Part shown: positions 21,019 through 30,821 of the stretch, one piece after another
Numbering within the stretch: position 1 is the first letter of the stretch
How the letters are laid out: each line of letters begins with the position of its first letter
Source: Marasmius tenuissimus
Taxonomy: Eukaryota; Basidiomycota; Agaricomycetes; Agaricales; Marasmiaceae
Length of the DNA: 64,000 nucleotides
Direction: 5' to 3'
Assembly: GCA_029532415.1 (NCBI GenBank)
Contig: JAQOTA010000052.1
Location: 2,046,001 to 2,110,000 of the forward strand
The notes under the pieces: generated by a model
The model's input: the letters and a program-made list of their open reading frames with translations, nothing else
Told to the model about the DNA's origin: nothing
Database searches by the model: none
Position numbers and translations under genes: made by a program

Positions 21019-21482
21019 ATGTCTTTTTGTTTTTTTACATGTTCGGATGGTTGACGATGACGATGAGATGAAGAGAAGGATACATGTGCCATCAAGGTGT
21101 AGTATGTACTTACAAGAAGAGTCTTTTTGTACTTGTTTCTCTTTACACGAATCTACTGTTTCATTACGCTCTCATTTTAGTTTTGTGCAGGTGTGGTTGA
21201 GTCAGCGCGCGGTACCGAAAGGCATTACGTCGGCGGAATTCAAGGCCGCGTCGCTGTCTTGACAGGCTACATACACCATGATAGCTGGCGGAGCCGTGCG
21301 TGTCCACCGTTCATCCAGAAGTTGAAAAACTCTAAACCGAGTCAAGACATGTGAAGAACGGACCCGTAGAGGCTCGAGAGTTCGCTATATCATCTGCAAG
21401 CTGCACTCGAGACTGGACAGCATACAATTCCACGATTTTCTCCTTCTTTGCCTTCCCCGACTCTGATACATCATCTCTCAAC
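21019..21482. other. EF2 3' flank and promoter of APH-like copy 1
   Basis: The last about 150 bp resemble the region before APH-like copy 2 (shared AAACCGAGTCAAG and CGCTATATC), so they lie inside the duplicated unit. No other gene was recognised. Confidence 0.5.
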
Positions 21483-22880
21483 ATGTCAGTTGAAAGGGAC
21501 CTCTCCAAAACTTCCGACTTGGCGGCCTACCTCGAAGATACACCCTTCGCTGTAGAACAATCGACGTGCTCTCTGGTGGTACTGCCAACTTTGCGTTTCG
21601 GATTAGACTCAAGACGCCTCATGATGGACGGTCGACTATGATCGTGAAGCATGGAAAGGCGTATGTGGCTACTTCGCAGGGGAGATTTCCGTTTGGGCTG
21701 GAGAGACAGGTAAAGGATCTTTGCGACTCTACGTACAGGCTCAACATCTCACCTTCGACCTTTAGAGATTCGAAGTTGAGGCGCTGAAGCATGTGCATGC
21801 TTCGACTCCTGCCGAATCGCTCGTCACTGCTCCTCGGGTACACCACTTCGATGATAAGGAGAATATCATCATTATGGATGACTGTGGGGCGAATTCCATC
21901 ACGCTAAAGCAGTTCTTGCTGGACGGGAGGTGTACACCTTCTCTGGCAGAGAAAATCGGAGACGCACTCGGCAAGTTCTTGGGTGGCTTGCATCATACGT
22001 GGGGGAAGAAAGGGATATCACGACTGCTCGATATCTTGAAAACACACGAGCAAGCGAAACAGATCAGTGCTTGGGCGGTTTATGGTCGGATTGCTACGAC
22101 GGTTACTGGGCAGGACCCGCGCTCCAATGTGTCGAGTAATCCACCGGATATTAGAAGAGACGACCTCGAGAAGCTCAAGGAGATTGTGAATGAGACGTCT
22201 GCTGCTGTCGTCTCTGCAGATTCGGAGGTGAGTTTGTCCAGCGATCTGAGGTCCCGGAACTTGAATAACAGTTGCTCTACAAAGTTCGTTATGGGAGACT
22301 TTTGGACGGGAAATATTCTTCTTGATCTGGCGGAGGGCGACGCTGATATAAACCGTATCTTCGTGATTGATTGGGAGCTTGCAAAGCCCGGATTGCATGG
22401 TCTTGACGTTGGACAGTTCTGTGCAGAGGTCGACCTTGTTCGCAAATTCCATCCGGCAAACTCGAGCGCCTCGTCAAGCATGATAACTTCGTTCTATCGT
22501 GCCTACTCGAGTCTTCACGAATCGAAGGACGCGGGGCTTTACCGAACAGCGATCGTTCATTGGGGTGCCCACCTTGTTGTCTGGACTCCCCGTACGGCAT
22601 GGGGAAGCCCGGAGGAGACAAGAAAGGTTGTGCAGGAGGGTATTGGAGTCATGCTGGATGGAAAAGGGTGCTCTGATGGAGAATTAGAAAAAAGTTTCAG
22701 TAGTACCATCTATCTGTAGGGACTTGTGGTAGTGGGTAGTGCTTGAGCATGACTCGTCTGGCGGTGGCACAAATCTTGTTGATCCGCGCCTCCTTGATTC
22801 CGTACTACGATCACGTCCACTCTCGCAAAGGCTACTGAGCGCCGAGTCGTGGACCCCAGTTTAACTGGAACACGTTGATG
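21330..22880. repeat. Tandem segmental duplication, unit 1 (APH-like copy 1)
   Basis: This unit of about 1.55 kb includes APH-like copy 1, about 140 bp upstream, and a downstream flank that ends in sequence matching the FCP1 promoter and first codons. The matching unit is about 1.75 kb downstream. The edges are estimates by eye. Confidence 0.85.
21483..22719 (+). pseudogene. APH-like kinase, copy 1, with frameshift
   Basis: This is a paralogue of the intact gene at 23229-24466. The start reads MSVERDLSKTSDLAAYLE, and then the frame breaks near 21557-21562. Copy 2 has GACAAAATCGAC where this copy has GAACAATCGAC, one base fewer. Downstream the correct frame continues (LSGGTANFAFRIRLKT), an intron follows QGRFPFGLERQ, and the large last exon is fully open (RFEVEALKHVH to SSTIYL-stop) with the catalytic-loop region VMGDFWTGNILLDL and VIDWE. 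The single indel is the only defect seen, so this is either a young pseudogene or an assembly error. A product starting at an internal ATG would lack the glycine-rich N-lobe. Confidence 0.8.
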
Positions 22881-23228
22881 TCCTCGAGGAAGTATGGGAG
22901 GTCATGAACAATAATAAGAACGAGAAGTCACAGTCGCTGTTCCGTGCGTCTCCTTAGCACTAATTCAACTATTGCCTCTACCCACAGAGCTCATGGCTCT
23001 AACAAGATACTACAAAGGGGCCGTCACTTCATTCGAATCCTTGCTCGGAAGTGGATCTATAATCTACGCCACTTTGACAGGCTGCCCTCGCACATGCTCC
23101 TTTTACACTTGAAACCGAGTCAAGTTGTGAGGTATGTCAAGTACTTCGAACGGGACCGAGAAGGCTAAAAAATCCGCTATATCTACGCACGTACTGCACC
23201 CGCAGATCGTAATATTCACGCTCCCGAC
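22720..23228. other. Spacer between APH-like copies, with FCP1 5' fossil
   Basis: About 22795-22875 matches the FCP1 promoter and start codon region at 24565-24650. Shared blocks are GATTCCGTACTACGATCACG and the start-codon context, where ATGGAGCCCAG is GTGGACCCCAG here. The rest is unremarkable. Confidence 0.65.
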
Positions 23229-24650
23229 ATGACTTCCAGCACCGTAGAAAAAGACCTCTCCAAAGTGCCCGACTTGGAGGCCTACCTTGAAGGCACACCC
23301 TTTGCTGCGGACAAAATCGACGCACTCTCTGGGGGTAATGTCAACTTTACGTTCAGGCTCAAACTCAAGACACCTTACGATGGACGGTCGACGCTGATCG
23401 TAAAGCATGGGAAGGCGTATGTGGCACTCTCAGAAGGTCGTTTTCCGTTCTCCCTGGAGAGACAAGTTAGGATCTATGTCATCGAGCCTCATCGGTCAAC
23501 GATCTAACGTACAACTGATAGAAATTCGAGGTTGCGGCCCTCAAGCACGTACATGCGTTGACTCCTGCCGGATCACTCGTTACTGCTCCTCGGGTGAGCC
23601 ATTTCGACGACAAGGAAAATGTTATTATCATGGACGACTGTGGAGCGAATTCTATCACGCTGAAACAGTTCATGGTGGATGGGAGGTGCACGCCCGCTCT
23701 GGCAGAGAAGATTGGAGATGCGCTTGGAAAGTTCCTGGGGGGACTGCACCATACGTGGGGGAAGAAAGGGGTTTCTGGACCGCTTGAAGTGTTGAAAGGA
23801 CACGACCAGGCGAAACAGATCAGTGCTTGGGCAGTCTACGGTCGGATTGTTGGGACGGTTACTGGCGAGGATCCGCATTCCAGCGTGGCGAGCAATCCAC
23901 CAGAGGTTGGAGAAGACGATCTGAAGGAGCTGCAGCAAATTTCCAAGGAGACGTACGATGCCATGATGTCTGCAGAGACAGAGGTGGGTCCGTCAGAGTC
24001 AAGCTATCCAATGCTAAATTTGGAGACTCACAAGGGCGCTTTACAGTTCGTCATGGGGGATTTTTGGACAGGAAACATTCTCCTTGATCTGGCGGAGGGT
24101 GACACTGATGTGAACCATATCTTCGTCGTTGACTGGGAGGCTGCGAATCCTGGATTACAGGGCCGTGATGTTGGGCAATTCTGTGCAGAGGTCGACCTTG
24201 TTCGCCGATTCCACCCGTCAAATTCGAGCGCTTCGTCAAATATGATAGCCTCGTTCTATCGTGCCTATTCCAGTCTTCATGAACCGAAGGACGCTGGGCT
24301 TTATCGAACAGCAATCGTTCAGTGGGGCGCCCACCTTGTTGCCTGGACCCCGCGTGTAGCGTGGGGAAGCCCGGAAGAGACCAGGAAAGTTGTACAGGAC
24401 GGTGTCGGGATCATGTTGGATGGGAAAAGATGCTCTGATGAAGAATTAAGTAGAAAATTTCAGTAAAATATGAGTGCTCGAGAAATTAAGATGGTAGTTG
24501 GTGCTTGAGCCAGCCCCAGCCTCAGCCTGTTGTTAGCTCAAATGTTTGTTGATCCGGCAAAGTTGACCTCCCTGATTCCGTACTACGATCACGTTCAACA
24601 AGGGCCCGCCTTGCAAGCGCTGAGCTATGGAGCCCAGTCCAACTGAGCTA
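23100..24650. repeat. Tandem segmental duplication, unit 2 (APH-like copy 2)
   Basis: This second unit includes APH-like copy 2 and runs into the 5' end of FCP1 at 24627. It matches unit 1 at 21330-22880 in the same orientation. Confidence 0.85.
23229..24466 (+). CDS. APH/choline-kinase-like phosphotransferase, copy 2
   Basis: Two exons are joined after FPFSLERQ to KFEVAALKHVHA. The fold is that of the phosphotransferase enzyme family (aminoglycoside phosphotransferase, choline and methylthioribose kinases). The N-lobe has LSGGNVNFTFRLKL and STLIVKHGKAY (ATP-binding lysine). The C-lobe has the catalytic loop QFVMGDFWTGNILLDL, with the essential Asp and Asn, and the metal-binding IFVVDWE. The usual histidine before GD is replaced by Met. 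The product is about 390 residues and cytosolic, with no signal peptide. The substrate is unknown; fungal members phosphorylate small metabolites. It is the intact member of a tandem pair lying 160 bp upstream of FCP1. Confidence 0.82.
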
Positions 24651-27600
24651 TTTCTCCCTCAATCCTTTCCCTATCCTATAAAGGTCGTTTCTATCGATGC
24701 AAATGTAGCAGACAACGTGGAACGCGGTACACGGCTGTTGAGCTATTCTTTCACTCACCTTTCGCGCGTACCGGGATCCAAACCCGAAACCCGCTTTGGC
24801 ACTTGGGACTGTGCTATCGAAGGATCCCTGCAGAATTGGAATGTGAAACCAGGAGATGTGATTTCACAACGACATGCAAAGGATAAAGCGGTCTTGGTCA
24901 TTGTCGAACCGTGCAAACATGGTATGCAATTGGGAGGATTGTGTGTGTTGTGCGGAAAGGATATGACAAAGTGCGTCTCCAAAGAGCTATCTTTGAGACT
25001 TTCCAATCTAATTTCGCTTGTTTCTATCCGTAGCTCGGACTACATAGGCTTCTCTGATGCCTCGAGAGCATCTATCCAAATGACCCATTCAGCGTTTGGA
25101 CCGACCGTATCATTCGAGGAGGCTCAGCGAATCGAACGAGAGACCGCCGAACGGTTACTCAAGTCACGCAAACTCTCGCTCATCGTGGATTTGGATCAGA
25201 CTATAGTGCATGCCACAGTCGATCCAACGGTCGGCGAATGGATCGCGGAGGGCGAGGCATGGGAGACAAGACAGGCCCAGAAAGTCGTAGAAGGCACGGA
25301 GAAACCAGTGGACAACAACGACGACGAGTGTAATCCTAACTGGGAGGCTCTGAAAGACGTTAAGAAGTTCAGATTAGGGCCTGAGTCTCTGGGAGTCAAC
25401 TCTTCGCAGAAGGGCAAATCTGCAAAGGCTTTGGACCAGGGCTGCATGTATTATATCAAACCAAGGTCAGTTTACATGACTATCACCTTACTGTTGCGCT
25501 GAGTTGCATCCCATTAGGCCTGGCTGGAAGGAATTTCTGAAGGAGACTGCCACAAAATACGAAATGCACGTCTACACCATGGGTACTCGTGCCTACGCGG
25601 AACAAGTTTGCGCTGCCATTGATCCAGATGGATCCATCTTCGGAGGACGACTTCTTAGTAGAGATGAAAGCGGAAGTGAGCTCTCAACTTCGTTTTCCCA
25701 GTTTAACACTGATTGATTTTCGTACTTTCGAAAGGCTTGACGCAAAAAAGCCTTCAACGATTATTCCCTTGTGACACCTCCATGGTCGTCATTATTGATG
25801 ACCGAGCGGACGTTTGGGAATGGAGTCCAAACCTCATCAAAGTCATACCATGTACGTATAGGATCCACCAAGATCATCGCTCCGTCTCATCTCTCCCTTT
25901 AGACGAATTCTTTATCGGAATTGGCGACATCAACTCGGCCTTTCTTCCTAAATTAGAACCTCTGACCGCCGCAACTCCCGAGCCAATCACTCGTGAGTTG
26001 TCCGTAGTCTTTTTGAAAACGCTGAACCTGACAGTTCCTTCCATAAGCCCCCCAAGAATCATCGACAACCACCGAGACATTGGCTCCGGATCCATTAGCC
26101 CCAACACAACCTGACGCACCCCAAACCGTGTCCAAAGAGATCATGATCACACAGAACTCGCTCGCGTTAGAAGCTCAAGTCGAGGAACGACCTCTTGCAA
26201 AAAGACAAGAGCAATTGCAAGACATTCCGAAGCCGAATGAAGACAGTTCCGTCGAAACCTCAACAGCAACGTCACCAGAGACTGCGGAGGCTGCCCCACA
26301 GGATGAAAACGCGGAGCAAGGCAAGAACGAGGCACAGTCGACTGCCCCTGTAAAGATGGAGAAGACGCCTCGGAAGGCTTTGTTAAAGAATGACGATAAG
26401 GAGCTGGATAGGGTGAATAATGTGAGTGACCCCTCTGTTATCGCTCCTTTCAGAGATTTATTTGTGCCCTTCATACCTCCAGCTACTCAACGAGATCCAT
26501 CGACAATTCTTCGACGAATATGATTCCCGAAAAAACTCCAAACATCCCAAACCACACAAGTCGAAGAAAGAAGTAGGGCACGATGTAACGGTCAGTAGAA
26601 CGTGTTGCGTGACCATCACTGGTTAATTTACCCCTTCGTTATTCAGCGCATCATTCCCAGCCTAAGATCAGACGTTCTGAAGGGAGTACATCTATTGTTC
26701 TCGAGTGTAATTCCTCTCGACACAAGACCTGAAAGCACGGAGATATGGAGACTGGCCCAGATGTTTGGAGCGAGATGCTCGACGGAGCTAACCTCCGACA
26801 TCACTCACGTAGTCGCAGCGAAGGTGAGAACGTCGGCCTCGTTCTTCCATATACATGTTCTCACCCCCATCGCCAGCGCGGTACGGTCAAAGTCGAGGCG
26901 GCAAAAAAGCGTCCGAATGTGAAAGTCGTTTGGCTGGCATGGTTTACGGACACGATCGCTTTATGGCGACGACAAGAAGAAACGCCATATCTCCTCGACG
27001 ACCCACCCATAGCAGGTCCAAGTACTAGCCCAACTATTAGTCTCAACCAGATATCTTCTGATCCTGATATCGACGAGGACGACGACTGGGAAATCGAAGC
27101 CAGTGCTGGTACCGGCGTTGGTGGCTCTGCTCCTGGGCTTGGGAGTGGTGGGTCTTTTTCAGCTGACCAGATCAATTGGGATGATATTAACGACGAGGTT
27201 GAGGCCGCGATGATGGAGAGCGACGACGAAGATGACGATGCGATCGATGTGAAGAGCGAGAGGAGCGGGATACGGAGTGAAAATCCTTCGGACGACGAGT
27301 CGGATGAGTCGAACAATGTGATAAGGTGCGTTGTGTCCATGTGCAAAAGATGCGTCCGCGGTGTGCTGACTGGTACCCGATATAGTGCAACTAATTCTCC
27401 AAGAGTCAAACGAAAACGTCTACGAAGCCGAACTCCTTCCGATACTGGTGTTAATGCGGATGCGGATGTCCTTCGCTCGCCATTGTCGAAACGCAAGAAG
27501 CTCGCGGCGGATCGATCTGGCTTCTCCAGGTTAAAGCAAGCCATTAGCGCAGAGGATCTGCATAGCGAGACGAGATCTCAAAGCGACGATGGAAGCAACC

Positions 27601-27743
27601 GTAGCGGGCAAGCAACGCCGTTAGGCCGGAGCCCCAAGGTCAAGGATGCTGATGATATGGATGATGGAGAAGATGAGGATGATGAAGAGGAAGAAATAGA
27701 GGACGACTTCCTGGCGAGGGAGCTTGAAGCTGAATGGGGGTAG
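24627..27743 (+). CDS. FCP1: RNA polymerase II CTD phosphatase Fcp1
   Basis: This nuclear phosphatase dephosphorylates Ser2/Ser5 of the Pol II CTD and recycles the polymerase. The N-terminal biotinyl-like region includes VEPCKHGMQLGGLCVLCGKD. The FCPH catalytic domain carries the DxDxT signature in LSLIVDLDQTIVHATVDP, then RPGWKEFLKE, YTMGTRAYAEQVCAAIDPDG and VVIIDDRADVWEWSPNLIKV with the second Asp pair. A long acidic/Ser/Pro linker is followed by a BRCT domain (LKGVHLLFSSVIPLDTRPE, FGARCSTELTSDITHVVAAK, VKVVWLAWFTDTIALWRR). The acidic tail ends in FLARELEAEWG-stop, as in other Fcp1 proteins. There are about nine introns. The promoter is very short because the upstream duplication ends here, and the 3' flank is duplicated at about 28.77-28.99 kb. 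Confidence 0.95.
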
Positions 27744-28028
27744 TGGCTCTGGTTCGTCCCGCAGGGCCGGGCCTTCCTCTTCGATCTTTGTTGCTATCCA
27801 ACTCTCCGTTATGATCTCTTTTAGTGCTCTCAATTCTTATTGTATCCCTTATTTTTTTTCGGTTTTCTGTCTCTCTCATTGCTCTTGGCTGTTTTCGGTT
27901 CACTTTTTAATAATCGCTGAATGTTGTAGCTACATACTCATACGCGCTGTGTATTCCTGATCTCGTTCGTTATCTGGAAACAAATGTAGTACTGCTCTGA
28001 TGACGGAACATCGCTCGAGCTGTAAGTA

Positions 28029-28614
28029 CTAAGTTGACGATTTGTGAGATGAGAACCGTTTCACAAGTGCACCTCCGATGGTCTTTACTTCACAATTTAT
28101 AACAGTGACCTCGATACCCATCCTTCGCAGCTCTTCTACGTCGTGCTCTAGCAGCTCTGAGCAGTATTTCAGAATAACCGACGGCAAAGGAACTCCCAGC
28201 CCGAAACGAGGCCGAAGAGCCTCTCCAAAACGAGTCGGCCAGACTCTCAGAGCCGAACCGGTGGGTATAATAAGCCTACACAAGTTGGTGTCTCCGAAGA
28301 CAAGATGTGTCAGGGCGGGGAAGTGATATAAAAGTCGAGGAAGCACCAGATACAAGGTGTTTGCAGCGCTACCGTTCTCCAGTGACGGCAGACATGCGTG
28401 AAGTTGATCCACGCTCGCAGCCTGCCACGAACATCCCCAAAGTGCCGGCATCTGATGGTGCGCAAGGAGAGAAGATATAAGGGAGGATTTCGCCGGGGAG
28501 AGCATCTACGCAGGACGAGTGGGCTGCACTCGTGCCCTCTGCGAGTTAAAAGGTCACTGAGCTCGATACATTAGGGACCGATACGGCTTTTCCCATACCT
28601 TCGAGGCTGATCAT
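28029..28614 (-). pseudogene. F-box protein relic with internal deletion
   Basis: The start ATGATCAGCCTCGAAG with a GTATGG donor matches the second pseudogene. The F-box reads LPGEILPYIFSPCAPS and then shifts frame into WINFTHVCRHWRTVALQTP. After that almost the whole LRR part is missing and the sequence jumps to the C-terminal piece LTHLVFGDTNLC and WPTRFGEALRPRFGLGVPLP. That end matches WPIRFGEVLKARSELGAPLP of the neighbour. Frame breaks plus the deletion mark it as dead. The last open frame ends at 28029. Confidence 0.8.
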
Positions 28615-29052
28615 GACTTGTTCTTCCGTGGTGCCAATGGTGCAAGCTGAAGTTCGATGTCGATTCAAACGTTCACAGTGTCGGCAATTCCCGCCTCAGC
28701 ACGTGCTCATTAGCCTTGTCTTTCAACTCAGCCTGGCAACATCTTCTCTATACTTTTGAAGAAGACAATCGTTCTGCCGTATTTCAACTCTCAATGCTTC
28801 CCTTATCCTTTTAGTTTGCTTCTCTAATTCGAACTCTGAGCTGTTTACGATCCACTTTTTGATGATTGCTGACTGCTATACATAGTTACATGCACTCATA
28901 TGTACGCGCTGGATATACCTGATCTCTTTCGTTGTCTGGAAATATTGTCCCAATGGTGGAATAGATTGAGTCGCGAGGGTGAGACGATACGTTCTACCAG
29001 TCCACCTCTAAGACTGTTTTTTTTCCACCTCGACAGCCTCATTCCATAACAA
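28615..29052. other. Spacer between the two F-box pseudogenes
   Basis: The left part is the upstream flank of the relic, with a CACGTG box at 28700-28705. The right part, about 28765-28990, matches the FCP1 3' flank. No gene. Confidence 0.6.
28700..28705. promoter_or_regulatory. E-box CACGTG upstream of F-box relic
   Basis: The palindromic CACGTG lies about 90 bp upstream of the relic start, inside a block conserved with the second copy (CGGCAAT, then GCACGTGCT). This is a bHLH-type site by sequence only. Confidence 0.4.
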
Positions 29053-30663
29053 TTACCATCTCCTCAGCGACCTTGGCTTGTCCATCCGAATTACGTTTCC
29101 TTTGAGGACAACCGGCGGTAAAGGAGCTCCCAGCTCGGAACGAGCCTTGAGAACCTCCCCAAATCGAATTGGCCACGCTTCTGGATCCGGACTAGCGTTC
29201 AAGTAGTCAGCGTCGTCGAGGACAAACCGACTCAGGGCGGGAAAATTGAGCTGGTCAGCCGTGATGACCGATTCTGAACCCTGATTTGGGGCTAAGATAT
29301 CGAGCATACGCTGAAAGGTGTTCCACCGGGGTTTGTCGAGGCAGGCGATAGTGCGAAGAGAGGGAAGTGACTGAAAATGGATAAGCGAGTCCAACGAGGA
29401 GGGGAGAACGAAGTTGTAGCCCAGTCTTCGGACATTGGCGAGCGGGATAACCGACAAAATCTTATCGATATGTGCGGCAAAGACATCCTCTGCAGGAAGC
29501 AGGTCGAGGTCGATCGAAATGGAAAAGTGGGATTCGGGATCATCGATATCCGTGGTTGGCCACGTCTGCACGATGATCCTGTGTGAGTCGTTATGTGTCC
29601 GGTCAGCAAGGTGAACCGATCTGACTTCTCGTTGGTTTGCGTGGAAGCATTGAGCGATGAACAATATGAACACGGGCAACTCCACCTCCGAGAAGTCGGA
29701 GGAGGATATGTTTACCGTGGTGGTTGGAGGAAATGTTATGAAGGGAAGGACACTCGTCAGACCGAGAAATGACGAGGATATGTCAATTTGACGGAGTTGC
29801 GTAAGGGAAAGAGGAGTTTTCTGGGACCATTCGCGGGGGAGACCCGGCAAAAAGCAATTCACAAGCTCGAGAACGCGCAGATTTGACTGCATTCCCAGGT
29901 GATCCAGGAGATGAGCTGAAGACAGAAGAGGAGTGACCCGAGCACGGCATATGACACTGAGAACCTCAAAGTCTCTAGAAGACCCTAGATTCGCGATGTC
30001 GCACCTATACAATCGCAGCTCTTTTAGACGAGGATGTCCCTCGAGCGATATCTTTGTAAGGCCATGCGTCGAGCCATATAGCGAGTTCAAGGTAGGGCGC
30101 ATTTTGAGAGAGGTTAGGTGGGGGTACGATCGTGCCACATTTGACACTAACTCCATTATCCATTTGTCGCAGCACGTACTCTGTTCCGACAGGTCGATCT
30201 CGAGGTCGCGCGCCCTTGATAGGAAGTTAGGTATGGCGTCGATCAGCAAGTCCGGGCCTCGACTGCCGTTGACAGTGTTTCGAGAACAGCAGTGAACGCG
30301 CGATTGAAGCCTAATGGTGAGAGGCATTTTCTTCGAACGGTACACCATTTCGAGAGCTAAGCCAGGGATTGAGAAGTCGGGGGAGCACCAGATAGAGAGA
30401 GTTTGAAGCGCTACGGCTCTCCACCGGCTACAAACATGTGTGAAATTGATTCACTCCTGTAGCCTGCCACGAATGTCTGCAAAAAACATGCGTCTGTTGC
30501 TAATCTGCGATGGTGCGCAAAGAGAGAAGATGTGGCCGAGTATCTCGTTGGGTAGTAGAGCATCATCTACGGGGTGGACACTCGAGGGAGTGCCTTTGAG
30601 CAAAGGTCTTTAGGCTCCAATCACCGGGGGATGGTACGACCACGTACCTTCGATGCTGACCAT
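29053..30663 (-). pseudogene. F-box protein gene with in-frame stop in the F-box
   Basis: The first exon ATGGTCAGCATCGAAG is spliced to GCACTCCC and yields SVHPVDDALLPNEILGHIF. The F-box then continues SLCAPSQISNRR and GRLQE, where TGA at 30451-30453 occupies the position of Trp in the intact F-box gene (RLREWLNFTHVC there, RLQE-stop-INFTHVC here). After the stop the same frame stays open for about 465 codons, through LRR-like sequence to KPRSLRRW-stop at 29053. Apart from this nonsense codon the gene looks intact, so it is a recent pseudogene, a readthrough candidate or a sequencing error. A product started downstream (ATG at 30348) would lack the F-box and could not join an SCF complex. Confidence 0.8.
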
Positions 30664-30751
30664 GACTTGTTAGGCCGTGGTGGTGGGGGTGAAAGTGAAC
30701 TCTCTATTGTGGTTATGCAAGTTCAACTTTGTCGGCAATCCCCGTGCCGAG

Positions 30752-30757
30752 CACGTG
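30752..30757. promoter_or_regulatory. E-box CACGTG between F-box pseudogene and BSP peptidase
   Basis: This CACGTG lies 89 bp upstream of the pseudogene start and 65 bp upstream of the peptidase ATG at 30822. It is conserved with the box at 28700 in the duplicated unit. Confidence 0.45.
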
Positions 30758-30821
30758 CTTCTCAGGGTTAGCCCCAGTTCCTTGGAAAGCCAGTTAAGCG
30801 CCCGTTCCATTAGGGCTTACC

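Larger units (their letters stand above)
27790..28720. repeat. Tandem segmental duplication, unit 1 (F-box relic)
   Basis: This unit begins in the FCP1 3' flank (about 27790-28010), holds the truncated F-box relic, and ends with its upstream region containing CACGTG. Each part has a counterpart in 28765-30775. Confidence 0.75.
28765..30775. repeat. Tandem segmental duplication, unit 2 (F-box pseudogene)
   Basis: This is the longer unit, holding the nearly full-length F-box pseudogene and flanks that match 27790-28720. Shared marks include a CACTTTTT(A/G)AT(A/G)AT block and TCTGGAAA in the left flank, and CATGACTTGTT and GCACGTGCT in the right. Confidence 0.75.

Noticed and set aside
22940..23060. 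Possible tRNA (a TTCGAATCC-like T-loop)
   Set aside because: No acceptor or anticodon stem could be formed around it.
26861..27544. 227-codon open frame antisense to FCP1
   Set aside because: It mirrors the acidic/Ser-rich FCP1 linker and BRCT region. The sense strand carries the conserved motifs.
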